Translations under genes and position numbers: made by a program
Part shown: positions 8,350-18,456 of the stretch, in pieces
How positions within the stretch are numbered: position 1 is the first letter of the stretch
How the letters are laid out: each line of letters starts with the position of its first letter
Notes under the pieces: model-generated
Databases searched by the model: none
What the model was told of the DNA's origin: nothing
Seen by the model: only the letters and a program-made list of their open reading frames with translations
Origin: Peribacillus alkalitolerans
GTDB taxonomy: Bacteria; Bacillota; Bacilli; Bacillales; DSM-1321
NCBI RefSeq assembly: GCF_010882125.1
Contig: NZ_JAAGVZ010000001.1
Location: forward strand, 248,001-312,000
Direction: 5' to 3'
DNA length: 64,000 bases

Positions 8350-9243
8350 TTACACCTTCAAAAATTTACGTACGGACATTAAACTACCCCAAATCCCAAT
8401 TAAAGCACCTAAAAGGATTAGGATACCTGAGATTTGGTAAACGAATGGATTAAATTCTAATAACTCTACAAACTTCACAGTAATTTTAGGAGTTAAATAC
8501 TCGTAGAGATTTAAGTAGGCAGATGCAATTAAAAAGATTGGAATGATTGCTCCAAGTACCCCTAACCACAAACCCTCTAAGAAAAATGGCCAGCGAATAA
8601 AGGAGTTTGTCGCACCTACTAATCTCATAATCTCAATTTCTTTTCTTCTTGCAACGATTGTAATTTTAATTGTGTTAGAAATTAGGAACATCGCTGTAAA
8701 TAGTAAGCCTAGAATTAACACAATCCCTATATTTCTAGAGATATCTACGAATGTGAACAAGCGCTCTACATAGCCTTGTCCATATTTAACATGTTGGATG
8801 AAATTATAGGATTCAATTTCCTTCGCAACCTTGATTACATCCTTTGGTGTTTTCGTTTTTATAATATAAACATCACTTAAAGGATTATCCTGCTCAAAGA
8901 GTTTGAAAACCTGTCCCTCTTCACCGAGGTCTTCCATAAGATTGGTCAATTCTTCTTCTTTAGGTGAAAACTTCACTTTCTGGACTTGAGGGATACCCTC
9001 TATTTCAGCTGCAATCTTCTGAATGTCAGCTTCACTTGCTGCAGGATCGATATGAGCTCGAATCTCAACATCTTTTTCAATATTGGAAGCCATGTTGTTG
9101 ATATTCATCATCAGCACGAAGAATACCCCTACCAATAGCAAAGTAACCGTTACAGCACTAATAGAAGCAAATGTCATCCAACCATTTCTTCCAAGACTTT
9201 TAAAGCTTTCTCTAAAGTGACGACGGATAGTTCTAATATGCAT
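8350..9243 (-). CDS. ftsX: Cell-division ABC transporter permease FtsX
   Basis: FtsX is the four-segment membrane partner of the ATPase FtsE; the complex activates wall hydrolases rather than transporting a solute. Seen: an N-terminal amphipathic stretch with FKSLGRNGWMTFASIS, a first membrane segment at about 25-45, a large extracytoplasmic loop, then three C-terminal segments. The frame is open from 9270, but the ATG at 9243 overlaps the end of ftsE by 11 nt and has AAAGAGGTGA nine bases upstream. It gives 297 aa, close to the B. subtilis protein (296). Confidence 0.94.
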   Translation of the reverse strand: MHIRTIRRHFRESFKSLGRNGWMTFASISAVTVTLLLVGVFFVLMMNINNMASNIEKDVEIRAHIDPAASEADIQKIAAEIEGIPQVQKVKFSPKEEELTNLMEDLGEEGQVFKLFEQDNPLSDVYIIKTKTPKDVIKVAKEIESYNFIQHVKYGQGYVERLFTFVDISRNIGIVLILGLLFTAMFLISNTIKITIVARRKEIEIMRLVGATNSFIRWPFFLEGLWLGVLGAIIPIFLIASAYLNLYEYLTPKITVKFVELLEFNPFVYQISGILILLGALIGIWGSLMSVRKFLKV

Positions 9244-9919
9244 AGCCGTAGTCACCTCTTTGTTCATCACGTGCTATTCGTCCACTTTCAATAGCGATTA
9301 CACGACGTCGTAAATTATCAACAATTTCTTTATTATGGGTGGCCATTATAATCGTTGTGCCACGGTTATTGATTTCTTCAAAGATGTTCATGATTTCCCA
9401 AGATGTTTCTGGGTCCAAGTTACCTGTTGGTTCATCCGCAATAACAAGCATCGGATTATTCACAATCGAGCGCGCAATAGAGACACGTTGTTGCTCCCCA
9501 CCTGAAAGCTCTGTTGGTAGCATTCTTGCTTTATGCTTCAAGCCAACCAAATCTAGTACTTCCATAACTCGTTTCTTGATTGCAGGAGATTCTTCCTCAA
9601 TAACTTCCATAGCAAAAGCAACATTTTCATAGACTGTCAATGTTGGTAGAAGTTTAAAATCTTGGAATACGACTCCCAAATTACGTCGGAACAATGGAAC
9701 CTTTGAATTCCTGATTTTGGATAGGTTCACTCCATTTACTAAGATATCGCCACGTGTCGGTTTTTCCTCACGGTACATCATTTTAATAAACGTGGACTTA
9801 CCTGCTCCACTCGGCCCAACTACATATACAAACTCACCCTGCTTGATCTTTACGTTAATGCCGTTTACAGCAATAACGCCATTCGGGTAAGTTTTAAAGA
9901 CATCGATCATTTCAATCAT
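9233..9919 (-). CDS. ftsE: Cell-division ATP-binding protein FtsE
   Basis: FtsE is the cytosolic ABC ATPase of FtsEX. Walker A (GPSGAGKST), the Q-loop FQDFKLLP, the signature LSGGEQQRV, Walker B with its glutamate (LVIADEPTGNLD) and the switch histidine (MATHN) are all present, so it should hydrolyse ATP. The length of 228 aa is standard. It is translationally coupled to ftsX by an 11-nt overlap. Confidence 0.95.
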   Translation of the reverse strand: MIEMIDVFKTYPNGVIAVNGINVKIKQGEFVYVVGPSGAGKSTFIKMMYREEKPTRGDILVNGVNLSKIRNSKVPLFRRNLGVVFQDFKLLPTLTVYENVAFAMEVIEEESPAIKKRVMEVLDLVGLKHKARMLPTELSGGEQQRVSIARSIVNNPMLVIADEPTGNLDPETSWEIMNIFEEINNRGTTIIMATHNKEIVDNLRRRVIAIESGRIARDEQRGDYGYAY

Positions 9920-10267
9920 ATTAAAACCACCTGTAAGCTTTTAAACCTCCATGTAAAAAAGCAAATTTTGTTGTTTGAAAGTCTGTTTTCCAGCAGACTT
10001 CCTCTCTTGGATGTTCTTTTCTACGACAAAATCTACCAAAAACAAACAATTATTTCTATCAATTTAGTATACATTGCCATTATAACATCAATTTTTGTCA
10101 AAATAAGAATAAAAATATTACAGTTTCATTGCAAGGAGTATTGAATATTCTAACAATTCTATTAAAACAATAGGGAATTATTACTATTTTACGAGGGGAG
10201 GATTGAAGTAATCGTGTGTAGGAAAAACAAAAACGCCTTGGATTTATCAAGACGTTTTCCGTTTAAC
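9920..10267. other. ftsEX leader and promoter region, no gene
   Basis: There is no credible frame here. On the reverse strand a TATAAT (10079-10084) lies upstream of ftsE, but I see no well-placed -35 box. A 7-bp hairpin (9979-10000, aagtctg/cagactt) lies in the ftsE leader without a T-run. The cccB terminator occupies the right end. Confidence 0.4.
10225..10257 (-). terminator. Intrinsic terminator (cccB)
   Basis: Stem aaaacgccttg/caagacgtttt with one mismatch, followed on the reverse strand by TTTTTGTTTTT. Confidence 0.85.
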
Positions 10268-10609
10268 TTATTTTTTTGCTGCTAACCATGATGCTACTTG
10301 GGAAGCTTCTGCACCTTCTAGAAGTCCAGGTGGCATAGCTCCTCTACCATTAGCAATGATTTTTTCAATGTCAGCTTGTGAAAGTTCAGCACCAACTTTG
10401 TTTAGCGCTGGTCCAACTCCGCCTTCAAGGTTTTGTCCGTGACAGCTTGAACATTTGTTGTTGAACAACTTTGCTTCATCACCAGCATCAGCTGTAGTCG
10501 TTTCAGTGCCATTACCAGTCTCTTTCGGTTCATCAGCTTCGTCATTGCCACCACATGCAGCTAAAACAAGAGATGTACCCATCAATAAAGCCAAGAGCTT
10601 TTTCTTCAT
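10268..10609 (-). CDS. cccB: Membrane-anchored cytochrome c551 CccB
   Basis: A small lipoprotein c-type cytochrome that carries electrons on the outer face of the membrane, probably to a terminal oxidase. It has a lipoprotein signal (LVLAAC, lipidated Cys19), an acidic linker, the haem-binding CSSCH at 53-57, and a candidate axial methionine in GAMPPG. The length of 113 aa matches B. subtilis CccB, which also lies upstream of ftsEX. It is monocistronic, with its own terminator. Confidence 0.93.
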   Translation of the reverse strand: MKKKLLALLMGTSLVLAACGGNDEADEPKETGNGTETTTADAGDEAKLFNNKCSSCHGQNLEGGVGPALNKVGAELSQADIEKIIANGRGAMPPGLLEGAEASQVASWLAAKK

Positions 10610-10660
10610 TTGAAAATCCCCCTAACCATTAATAAAACTTCGTACCTTATTATACCAGTT

Positions 10661-11524
10661 CTATGCTCGTTTAAAACCTTCCCCGAGTACCTCGGACGCA
10701 TCCATAACAACCACAAATGCTTGCGTATCAATGCTTTTAACCACTTGTTTCAATTTTGTGAATTCTGTCTGTCCCACAACACATAGAAGTACTGGACGAT
10801 CATCTTCCGTATAGCCGCCTTTTCCAGAAAGTCGAGTTACACCTCGGTCGATTTCATCAAATATAGCTTGTCTCACTTCTAATTCTTTATTCGTAATAAT
10901 CATAGCCATTTTAGAACGACCGAATCCTACTTGGACCAGGTCAATCGTTTTGCTTGTCACATAAAGGCCGATTAAGGCATACAACCCACGCTCAATATCA
11001 AATACAATTGCCGCTGCTAAAACAATCAAGCCGTCTATAGCCGCAACACATGTACCTAATGATAGATTGGTGTACTTATGTATAATTTGTGCGGCAAGAT
11101 CTGTTCCTCCTGTTGATGCTTTTCCACGAAACACAATCCCAAGACCTAAACCTACCCCAATTCCACCGCAGATAGCCCCTAATAACGCATCCTGTGTCCA
11201 CGGATCCCATTCTTTAGTAAGGAATACAACAAAGGGTAAAAAGATTGTTCCAGCTAACGTCTTAACTCCAAAAGAAGCTCCCAAGAATATCAATCCTGCA
11301 ATAAATAATGGAACGTTAAAAGCCCATTGAACGTATGCTGGCTCAAATCCAAACACAGAATCTAATATGGTACTGATCCCGCTTACGCCACCAGAAGCAA
11401 TTCTGTTAGGCAGTAAGAACACATTAAAGGCAATTGCTACAATCGCCGATCCAATTAAAATATACCCATACTCAATTATCTTCGAAAGTACTGGGTTTAG
11501 CTCATCTTTCCGTCTTTTATTCAT
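10661..11524 (-). CDS. yvjA: YitT-family membrane protein YvjA
   Basis: A polytopic membrane protein of the YitT/DUF2179 group. About five hydrophobic segments in residues 10-200 are followed by a cytosolic ferredoxin-like DUF2179 domain (about 205-285, SKMAMIITNKE...). The function of the family is not established. The frame extends upstream to 11602, but GGAGG (spacer about 8 nt) precedes the ATG at 11522-11524, giving 287 aa. Its neighbour cccB is the same as in B. subtilis. Confidence 0.9.
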   Translation of the reverse strand: MNKRRKDELNPVLSKIIEYGYILIGSAIVAIAFNVFLLPNRIASGGVSGISTILDSVFGFEPAYVQWAFNVPLFIAGLIFLGASFGVKTLAGTIFLPFVVFLTKEWDPWTQDALLGAICGGIGVGLGLGIVFRGKASTGGTDLAAQIIHKYTNLSLGTCVAAIDGLIVLAAAIVFDIERGLYALIGLYVTSKTIDLVQVGFGRSKMAMIITNKELEVRQAIFDEIDRGVTRLSGKGGYTEDDRPVLLCVVGQTEFTKLKQVVKSIDTQAFVVVMDASEVLGEGFKRA

Positions 11525-11694
11525 GTAAATAATCCTCCATGGTGCGATTTCAAACAGAATTGAGTATAGCATCCCCGGAAATACGTGTAAATAACAGCTC
11601 ATTAGCGTGGTGAAGCAATGAATTTAATTCATAGTGTAAGCATTCAGTATTTTGTGTTAGATTCAAGAAAGGAATACATGAAGGGGTGTAACAA

Positions 11695-12255
11695 TTGTTA
11701 ATAACAGATGAAGAAATCAAGATTGTGATTGGAGCAGGAGAATACAACAATAATCCAGGTTGGCTTCATACACAAGAAAATGAAATTAATTTATTAGAAG
11801 AAACTACTTGGCATGCTAGGTTTGAAGGAAATTCTATAAGGGCAATTTTAGCAGAACACGTATGGGAGCATCTTACCTTTGAAGAAGGCGTAAAAGCTGC
11901 TAAAGTCTGCTATAAGTTTTTAAAAACTTCTGGCTACATTCGCTGTGCTGTACCTGATGCATTTTTCCCTGATGAATCTTATCAAAACATCGTGAAAATA
12001 GGAGGACCAGGTCCAATAGAACACCCTGCCGCAAGCCATAAAATAGTACATAATTATAAGACGCTTTGTGAAATGTTTGAAATGGCTGGATTTGAAGTTC
12101 AATTACTTGAATACTGTGATGAAACTGGTGCATTTCACTCCAATGAATGGGATGGAAACGATGGTGTGATTTTTCGATCAAAAAAATATGACCCAAGAAA
12201 CCAAGGTGAAAAACTTCAATTCCCTTCCTTAATAGTAGATGCGATTAAAAAGTAA
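11695..12255 (+). CDS. SAM-dependent methyltransferase-like protein, 186 aa
   Basis: It resembles predicted class I methyltransferases of the COG4627 type: an N-terminal IVIGAGE loop that could hold S-adenosylmethionine, then AEHVWEHL and a FLKTSGYIRCAVPDAFF strand. The substrate is unknown. The start is TTG at 11695, with aaggggtg seven bases upstream. It is the only forward-strand gene between yvjA and prfB, which are adjacent or nearly so in related genomes. It shares a bidirectional terminator with prfB. Methyltransferase activity is inferred from motifs only. Confidence 0.72.
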   Translation: MLITDEEIKIVIGAGEYNNNPGWLHTQENEINLLEETTWHARFEGNSIRAILAEHVWEHLTFEEGVKAAKVCYKFLKTSGYIRCAVPDAFFPDESYQNIVKIGGPGPIEHPAASHKIVHNYKTLCEMFEMAGFEVQLLEYCDETGAFHSNEWDGNDGVIFRSKKYDPRNQGEKLQFPSLIVDAIKK

Positions 12256-12287
12256 AAACAACGCTTGGGATTCCAAGCGTTGTTTTG
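12255..12287. terminator. Bidirectional terminator (methyltransferase gene / prfB)
   Basis: A perfect 12-bp stem aacaacgcttgg/ccaagcgttgtt, with A-rich and T-rich flanks on both strands, between two convergent genes. Confidence 0.92.
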
Positions 12288-13389
12288 TTATGACAATTTC
12301 GAACGAAGATACGCATCAATGAACATATTGATGTCGCCATCCATCACGGCCTGCACGTTCCCACTTTCCGTATTGGTACGGTGGTCTTTAACCATGGAGT
12401 ATGGATGGAAAACGTATGAGCGAATTTGGCTTCCCCAGCCAATTTCCTTTTGCTCTCCACGGATTTCATCAAGTTCGGATTGTTGTTCTTCGATTTTTCG
12501 TTGGTATAGCTTCGCTTTTAACATTTTCATCGCGCGATCGCGGTTTTTAATCTGTGAACGTTCTGTTTGACATGTTACAACCACACCAGTCGGGATATGT
12601 GTGATACGAACGGCTGAATCAGTCGTATTAATATGCTGTCCACCGGCACCGCTCGCACGGTACGTATCTACCTTAAGATCTTCCGTACGAATATCGATTT
12701 CGATTTCGTTGTTGAATTCTGGCATAACTTCACAGCTAACGAAGGAAGTATGACGACGACCAGATGAATCGAATGGAGAAATACGTACCAATCGATGTAC
12801 GCCTTTTTCAGCCTTCAAGTATCCATATGCATTGTGACCTTGGATCAACAGGGTAACACTCTTGATCCCTGCTTCATCTCCAGGCAGGTAATCCATCGTT
12901 TCCACTTTGAAGCCCTGCTTCTCCGCCCAGCGAGTGTACATACGCAAAAGCATAGAACCCCAGTCCTGTGACTCAGTACCACCCGCTCCTGGATGTAATT
13001 CCAGAATCGCATTGTTCTTATCATACGGCTCGCTCAATAACATCTGTAATTCGTATTCGTCTAGTTTCCGAACGAGTTCCTTAATTTCTACTTCTAACTC
13101 AGCTTGAAGCTCATCATCGCTTTCTTCCTTCACTAACTCGTATGTTAGCTCTAGGTTTTCTAAAGTCTCAGCCATATCAGTAAACTGATCGACCATAGCC
13201 TTCAAAGCATTCGATTCATTGATGACCGTTTGGGCCGCATTCTGATCATTCCAGAAATTCGGGTGTAACATTTCATCTTCTAGCTGTGCAATTCGAGCCT
13301 CTTTTTCTTCTAAGTCAAAGAGACCCCCTAAATCCCGCTAATTTCTTAGCTGTCTTTTCGAGCTCATTTCTAATTTCTGCTAATTCCAT
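12288..13389 (-). CDS. prfB: Peptide chain release factor 2 with programmed +1 frameshift
   Basis: RF2 releases peptides at UGA and UAA. The first frame starts at ATG 13387-13389 and gives 24 codons ending GFRGSL, then an in-frame TGA at 13315-13317. The slip site is CTT-TGA-C, preceded by the internal Shine-Dalgarno-like AGGGGG. A +1 shift enters the long frame ([20 protein letters not shown]...), for a total of 366 aa, the length in B. subtilis. The anticodon-mimicking SPF motif and the catalytic GGQ (SGAGGQHIN) are present. The shift autoregulates RF2: low RF2 slows UGA decoding and favours shifting. Confidence 0.96.
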
Positions 13390-13452
13390 GCTCTTCACCT
13401 CATATGTTCTATATTTAATCAAACGTTTGATTAAATAGATTATTAACAAAGG

Positions 13453-13477
13453 AAAAGAGGCTAGTCGCCTCTTTTCA
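13453..13477 (-). terminator. Intrinsic terminator (secA)
   Basis: Stem aaaagaggc/gcctctttt with loop tagtc, 15 nt after the secA stop. Confidence 0.85.
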
Positions 13478-13491
13478 AAGTTATTACTAGA

Positions 13492-16002
13492 TTATGCTCT
13501 GCCGTGACAGTTCTTGAACTTCTTGCCACTTCCGCACTCACACAATTCGTTACGTCCGGTATCCATCGTTTTGCGGGCAGGTTTCTTCTTAACGGATTCT
13601 CCGTCTTCTTTCGGATTGACCGCTTGACCCTTCGCTACCTCTTGACGCTCCAGGTTATTACGGATTTCCGCTTTCATGATATATTTCGCTACTTCATCTT
13701 CAATCGTTAAAATCATGTCTTCGAACATCGCAAATCCTTCTTGCTGATATTCACGAAGCGGATCGATTTGGCCGTACGCACGAAGATGAATACCTTGGCG
13801 CAGCTGATCCATCATATCTATATGATCCATCCACTTACTATCAACAGCACGAAGTACGATAACCTTCTCGAATTCACGCATTTGTTCAGTAGAAAGCTGT
13901 TCTTCCTTCTCGTTGTAGCGCTCTTTCACTTTAGACAAAATAAGCTCAATGATATCGTCTGTATCCTTACCTTTCAACTCATCAACCGTAACATCAGCTT
14001 CTTGAAGAAGGTTAGCATTCACATAGTCAATCAAGTGATCAAGGTTCCAGCTGCTTTGATCTTCATGCTGTGGTGTAAATGCAGAGACATGACGCTCAAC
14101 AGAAGACTCAATCATTTTTTCAATAATATCTTTAAGGTTGTCATTATCTAACACTTCAAAACGTTGCTTATAAATGATTTCACGTTGCTGACGTAATACA
14201 TCGTCATATTGTAGAAGCTGCTTACGAGCATCATAGTTGTTACCTTCTACACGTTTTTGTGCAGACTCAACAGCTCTTGTGACAATTTTACTTTGGATTG
14301 GCTGGGAATCATCCATTCCCAAACGTTCCATCATGGCCTTCATATTGTCAGCACCGAAACGACGCATCAATTCATCTTCCATAGAAAGATAGAATTGAGT
14401 CACCCCAGGGTCACCTTGACGTCCTGAACGTCCACGTAGCTGATTATCGATCCGGCGAGATTCATGGCGCTCCGTACCAACGACCGCAAGTCCACCAATC
14501 TCCTTGACTCCTTCGCCAAGCTTGATATCCGTACCACGGCCTGCCATGTTCGTAGCGATCGTAACAGCTCCGATTTTACCAGCATCCGCAATGATTTCCG
14601 CTTCACGCTCATGGTTTTTCGCATTCAAAACATTATGACGAACGCCACGTTTTGTCAACAATGTTGAAATTAATTCAGAAGTCTCGATTGCTACAGTACC
14701 AACCAATACAGGCTGACCTGCTTGATGGCGCTCTGCGATATCCTCAACAACGGCACGGAATTTCCCTTCCATACTTGCATAAATCAAATCAGGACGGTCA
14801 TCACGTGCTATGTCACGATTTGTTGGAATCACGATAACGTTCATATTATAAATGCTACGGAATTCTTCTTCCTCGGTTTTCGCAGTACCTGTCATACCTG
14901 ACAATTTTTCATACATACGGAAATAGTTCTGGAAAGTAATCGTCGCAAGTGTCATGCTCTCGTTTTGGATTTCCAAGCCTTCTTTTGCTTCGATCGCTTG
15001 GTGTAATCCATCGCTATAACGACGTCCCTTCATTAGACGACCAGTAAATTGGTCAACAATGACAATTTCTCCGTCTTGAACTACATAATCTACATCTAAG
15101 TGCATACTAACATGCGCTTTTAAGCCCTGATTAATATGGTGGTTCAAAGCAACATGAGAGATATCGAATAAGTTGTCAATTCTGAAAGCACGTTCTGCCT
15201 TGTTAATTCCTTCTTCAGTCAACTGAACGCCCTTCGTCTTCTCGTCATACGTATAATCTGTTTCTTTTGTTAACGTACGGACAAACGCATTGGCTTGGAT
15301 ATAAAGCTGTGTCGACTTTTGAGCCGAACCAGAAATAATCAACGGTGTACGGGCTTCATCGATCAAGATGGAGTCTACCTCGTCTATTACTGCATAATGC
15401 AATGGACGCTGAGCCATCTGTTCTTTATAAAGCACCATGTTGTCACGCAAATAATCGAAACCGAACTCATTGTTCGTTCCATAGGTGATATCAGCATTAT
15501 AAGCTTCTTGTTTTTCTTCCTTTGTAAGGCTATTCAGGTTCAATCCAACCGTCAAGCCAAGGAATTCAAACAGCTTGCCCATTTCTGTAGCATCACGGCT
15601 TGCCAAATATTCATTGACTGTGATGACGTGTACGCCTTTTCCAGTCAATGCATTCAAGTAAACAGGCATCGTAGAAGTAAGAGTTTTACCTTCCCCTGTT
15701 TTCATCTCAGAAATATTCCCATCATGAAGGGCAATCCCCCCCATTAACTGAACATAGAACGGGTACATGCCTAGGACACGCTTTGCCCCTTCACGGACTA
15801 CAGCAAATGCTTCTACTAATAAGTGATCTAACTTTTCCCCATCCTGATAACGCTTTTTAAACTCTTCCGTCTTTGCACGCAATGCATCGTCGGATAGTGA
15901 ACCCATATCAGGGCCTAATTTTTCTATTTCGTCTGCAAGTTTTTGCAGTCTTTTCACTTCTCGTTTATTCGCATCAAATACTTTGTTTAAAATCTTCAGC
16001 AT
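13492..16002 (-). CDS. secA: Preprotein translocase ATPase SecA (housekeeping SecA1)
   Basis: The essential motor that drives preproteins through SecYEG. It has 836 aa with Walker A (MKTGEGKT), the DEAD-like [11 protein letters not shown], a preprotein cross-linking domain, the second motor domain ([12 protein letters not shown]), and the C-terminal zinc/SecB-type tail [13 protein letters not shown]. That tail separates it from the second SecA at 60185-62584, which lacks it. The ATG at 16002 follows GAGGAGCG. It sits upstream of prfB as in B. subtilis. Confidence 0.97.
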   Translation of the reverse strand: MLKILNKVFDANKREVKRLQKLADEIEKLGPDMGSLSDDALRAKTEEFKKRYQDGEKLDHLLVEAFAVVREGAKRVLGMYPFYVQLMGGIALHDGNISEMKTGEGKTLTSTMPVYLNALTGKGVHVITVNEYLASRDATEMGKLFEFLGLTVGLNLNSLTKEEKQEAYNADITYGTNNEFGFDYLRDNMVLYKEQMAQRPLHYAVIDEVDSILIDEARTPLIISGSAQKSTQLYIQANAFVRTLTKETDYTYDEKTKGVQLTEEGINKAERAFRIDNLFDISHVALNHHINQGLKAHVSMHLDVDYVVQDGEIVIVDQFTGRLMKGRRYSDGLHQAIEAKEGLEIQNESMTLATITFQNYFRMYEKLSGMTGTAKTEEEEFRSIYNMNVIVIPTNRDIARDDRPDLIYASMEGKFRAVVEDIAERHQAGQPVLVGTVAIETSELISTLLTKRGVRHNVLNAKNHEREAEIIADAGKIGAVTIATNMAGRGTDIKLGEGVKEIGGLAVVGTERHESRRIDNQLRGRSGRQGDPGVTQFYLSMEDELMRRFGADNMKAMMERLGMDDSQPIQSKIVTRAVESAQKRVEGNNYDARKQLLQYDDVLRQQREIIYKQRFEVLDNDNLKDIIEKMIESSVERHVSAFTPQHEDQSSWNLDHLIDYVNANLLQEADVTVDELKGKDTDDIIELILSKVKERYNEKEEQLSTEQMREFEKVIVLRAVDSKWMDHIDMMDQLRQGIHLRAYGQIDPLREYQQEGFAMFEDMILTIEDEVAKYIMKAEIRNNLERQEVAKGQAVNPKEDGESVKKKPARKTMDTGRNELCECGSGKKFKNCHGRA

Positions 16003-16279
16003 TCACAGACGCTCCTCTGTTTTGTGAGTATCTTGTCATTTATCTCTTGCTCACTACATTAACTAAACAATTATCCATTTTTTATTTTACCACTTCATAG
16101 ATAGGGTGACAACTTGGTGGCACATATGACAAGGTCTATTCATTATGATATAAAAAATTTTCAGAATATTGAAGTTTTATTGTATTTTTTCGGTTTCTGA
16201 AATATAATTTAGTAACTATTACCTAGGTAAAATAGCATATATAGTGCTATCAATAGCTTCCAGTTTAGCGGGGTGACTC

Positions 16280-17362
16280 ATGAAACGAATACATATCTCA
16301 GAAGCTTCGTCCGGAGATTCCCTTGCCTCTCCCATTTACGGTAAGGTAGGGAAGGTTTTGCTCTCTGAAGGGACAAAGCTCACGGGACCTTATATTTCTT
16401 CTTTAGCTAAGAAAGGTATTGAATATATTTATATCCATACAAAAAACACAGATGGCATAGTCGCGCCAAGGATATTGAATTCTCAAATCAGACAAGAAGC
16501 CGTCTTAAAAGTATACGATACCATGACCTCGCTCTATAATGAACGAGCATTACTTCGAGCAACCTCTTCACAAGATATCGGGAAAGAATTCGAAAAGGTA
16601 TTTAAAGAGATTCTAAACCACTTATTCTCCAGTCAAAATCATGTCTTCAACCTTTCCGATTTATTCATCTCAGAAGGATACTTTTTCCACCACTCGGTTA
16701 ATGTAGCCATTTTGGCAGGTATCGTCGGCATCGCCAGAGGTTATTCAGAAAACCAGCTGTTAGAGCTTGGAGTAGGAGCACTCCTTTTTGATATTGGCAT
16801 GACGCAAATCTCTTCAAGGATGTGGAATAAAAAAAGCTACATAACAGTAGAAGAAAAAAGTCTAATTCAACAGCATACCATCATTGGATACAACATACTG
16901 AAAAGACAACCTAATGTCGCAGAAGGTTCAGCATTTTGTGCCCTCCAGCACCACGAGAGGTTCGATCAAAGTGGATATCCATTAAAGCTTAGAAGTGAAC
17001 AGGTCCACGATTTCGCTAAAATCGTGGGAATAGCAGATGTATACGATGCTCTGACAACAAACCGGAGCCATCGCAGAAGCTATTCTGCATTAGAAGCCGC
17101 AGAATACCTTTCAGCAGCTGGTGGCATCTTGTTCGATGTAGACATCATCAAGGACTTTTTAAGATGTATTGCCATTTATCCCGTTGCCACACGCGTCTTA
17201 CTAAGCAATGGCTTTGAAGCTGTGGTTTCAGAAGTTCATCCTGAGTTAACACTTCGTCCTACAGTCCGTGTCATCAAAAATCCAAAAGGAGAAGAACTCC
17301 TTTCTCCATTTGATATCGATTTACGTACAAAATTTACCGTAATGATCGAAAAGACGATGTAA
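16280..17362 (+). CDS. Degenerate HD-GYP domain protein
   Basis: 360 aa, soluble. The C-terminal 230 residues align by eye with HD-GYP domains: HHSVNVAILA near 137, QQHTIIGYNIL near 200, QHHERFDQSGYP near 225, and ADVYDALTTNR. The defining HDxGK motif, however, reads FDIGM (170-174), so one metal-binding histidine and the following lysine are lost. It may therefore bind rather than hydrolyse cyclic-di-GMP. The N-terminal 100 residues resemble the domain often found before HD-GYP. The start ATG follows AGCGGGGTG. It is monocistronic. Confidence 0.82.
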   Translation: MKRIHISEASSGDSLASPIYGKVGKVLLSEGTKLTGPYISSLAKKGIEYIYIHTKNTDGIVAPRILNSQIRQEAVLKVYDTMTSLYNERALLRATSSQDIGKEFEKVFKEILNHLFSSQNHVFNLSDLFISEGYFFHHSVNVAILAGIVGIARGYSENQLLELGVGALLFDIGMTQISSRMWNKKSYITVEEKSLIQQHTIIGYNILKRQPNVAEGSAFCALQHHERFDQSGYPLKLRSEQVHDFAKIVGIADVYDALTTNRSHRRSYSALEAAEYLSAAGGILFDVDIIKDFLRCIAIYPVATRVLLSNGFEAVVSEVHPELTLRPTVRVIKNPKGEELLSPFDIDLRTKFTVMIEKTM

Positions 17363-17363
17363 T

Positions 17364-17402
17364 TTGAAGCACTTCCTTTAAAGGAAAGTGCTTTTATTTT
17401 TC
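17364..17402 (+). terminator. Intrinsic terminator (degenerate HD-GYP gene)
   Basis: Stem aagcactt(t)cc/ggaaagtgctt followed by TTATTTTTC, directly after the stop. Confidence 0.85.
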
Positions 17403-17518
17403 TCAAAATAATCCAATATACCCTTCCGTTCCCGGTACAAATTCACACCATTTACCTATACACTGTAGAAGGCCCTATTGCATCTACAGATTTTATCTAA
17501 GGAAAGGGGCAATGTACC

Positions 17519-18418
17519 ATGACTAGAAGTGAAAGACATAAAAAGAGCAAGTGGAAGAAAATTATTTCTTCTTTAGCCGCTCTATTATTAGTAGGCGTTG
17601 GAGTGTATGCTTTTTCCATCTATCAATCCATGAATAGCGCATTAAATGCGATTCATGACCCAATTGGTAGAGAGGAATTAAATAATAAATTATCGAAAAA
17701 AGAACCATTCTCAGTATTGTTACTGGGAGTGGACGAACGTAAAGGTGACCGAGGACGTTCTGATACTATGATCGTCATGACCGTCAATCCTGAGAACAAA
17801 TCCGTAAAAATGGTAAGTATCCCTCGTGATACTAGAACCGAAATCGTAGGTCGTGGAAAAGAGGATAAAATTAACCACGCTTACGCATACGGCGGACCTG
17901 AAATGTCGATTGCAACCGTAGAGAAATTTTTAGATATGCCAATCGATTATTATATGCAAATGAATATGAATGGCTTCAAAGACATTGTAGATGCAGTGGG
18001 CGGAGTAACAGTTCAAAATGATTTAGACTTCACCTATAACGGAACACATTTTGCAAAAGGTGAAATCAAGTTAGACGGACAAGCCGCTTTGAACTATACA
18101 AGAATGCGTAAAAAGGACCCACGTGGAGATTTCGGAAGACAGCAGAGACAACGCCAAATCATCGAGGGAGTCATGAAGGAAGGGGCTAGCCTTTCATCAC
18201 TAACCAACTACGATGATATTTTCAAAGTCTTAGGAAAAAACGTCAAAACAAATATGACCTTCTCTGAAATGATCGACATCCAGAAAAACTACAAGGATGC
18301 CACCCAAACTGTTGAACAGATTGCTGTCAAAGGTTCAGGGACAAAAATCAATGGTGTTTATTATATCTTGGTTTCAGATGCAGAGAGACAGAGAGTTGCT
18401 GGTTTGTTGAAAGGATAA
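17519..18418 (+). CDS. LytR-CpsA-Psr family ligase (TagU/LytR-like)
   Basis: LCP enzymes transfer undecaprenyl-linked wall polymers, such as teichoic acid or polysaccharide, onto peptidoglycan outside the cell. The protein has a basic N-terminus, one membrane anchor (about 14-34) and an extracytoplasmic LCP domain with the conserved acidic/arginine set: GVDERKGDRGRSDT, SIPRDTR, and YTRMRKKDPRGDFGRQQRQR. It has 299 aa. A second LCP gene, tagV, lies at 39923-40942, so more than one polymer or some redundancy is likely. Which B. subtilis paralogue it matches is not certain. It converges on a UDP-glucose dehydrogenase gene. Confidence 0.9.
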   Translation: MTRSERHKKSKWKKIISSLAALLLVGVGVYAFSIYQSMNSALNAIHDPIGREELNNKLSKKEPFSVLLLGVDERKGDRGRSDTMIVMTVNPENKSVKMVSIPRDTRTEIVGRGKEDKINHAYAYGGPEMSIATVEKFLDMPIDYYMQMNMNGFKDIVDAVGGVTVQNDLDFTYNGTHFAKGEIKLDGQAALNYTRMRKKDPRGDFGRQQRQRQIIEGVMKEGASLSSLTNYDDIFKVLGKNVKTNMTFSEMIDIQKNYKDATQTVEQIAVKGSGTKINGVYYILVSDAERQRVAGLLKG

Positions 18419-18423
18419 AGTTT

Positions 18424-18456
18424 AAAGGGAAGGCCTTGAGCCTTCCCTTTTTATTT
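18424..18456. terminator. Bidirectional terminator (LCP gene / UDP-glucose dehydrogenase)
   Basis: A perfect 11-bp stem aaagggaaggc/gccttcccttt with loop cttga, and T-rich flank on the forward side, between convergent genes. Confidence 0.92.

Noticed and set aside
15295-15747. 150-codon forward frame inside secA
   Set aside because: Fully antisense to the strongly conserved secA coding region, with no ribosome site.
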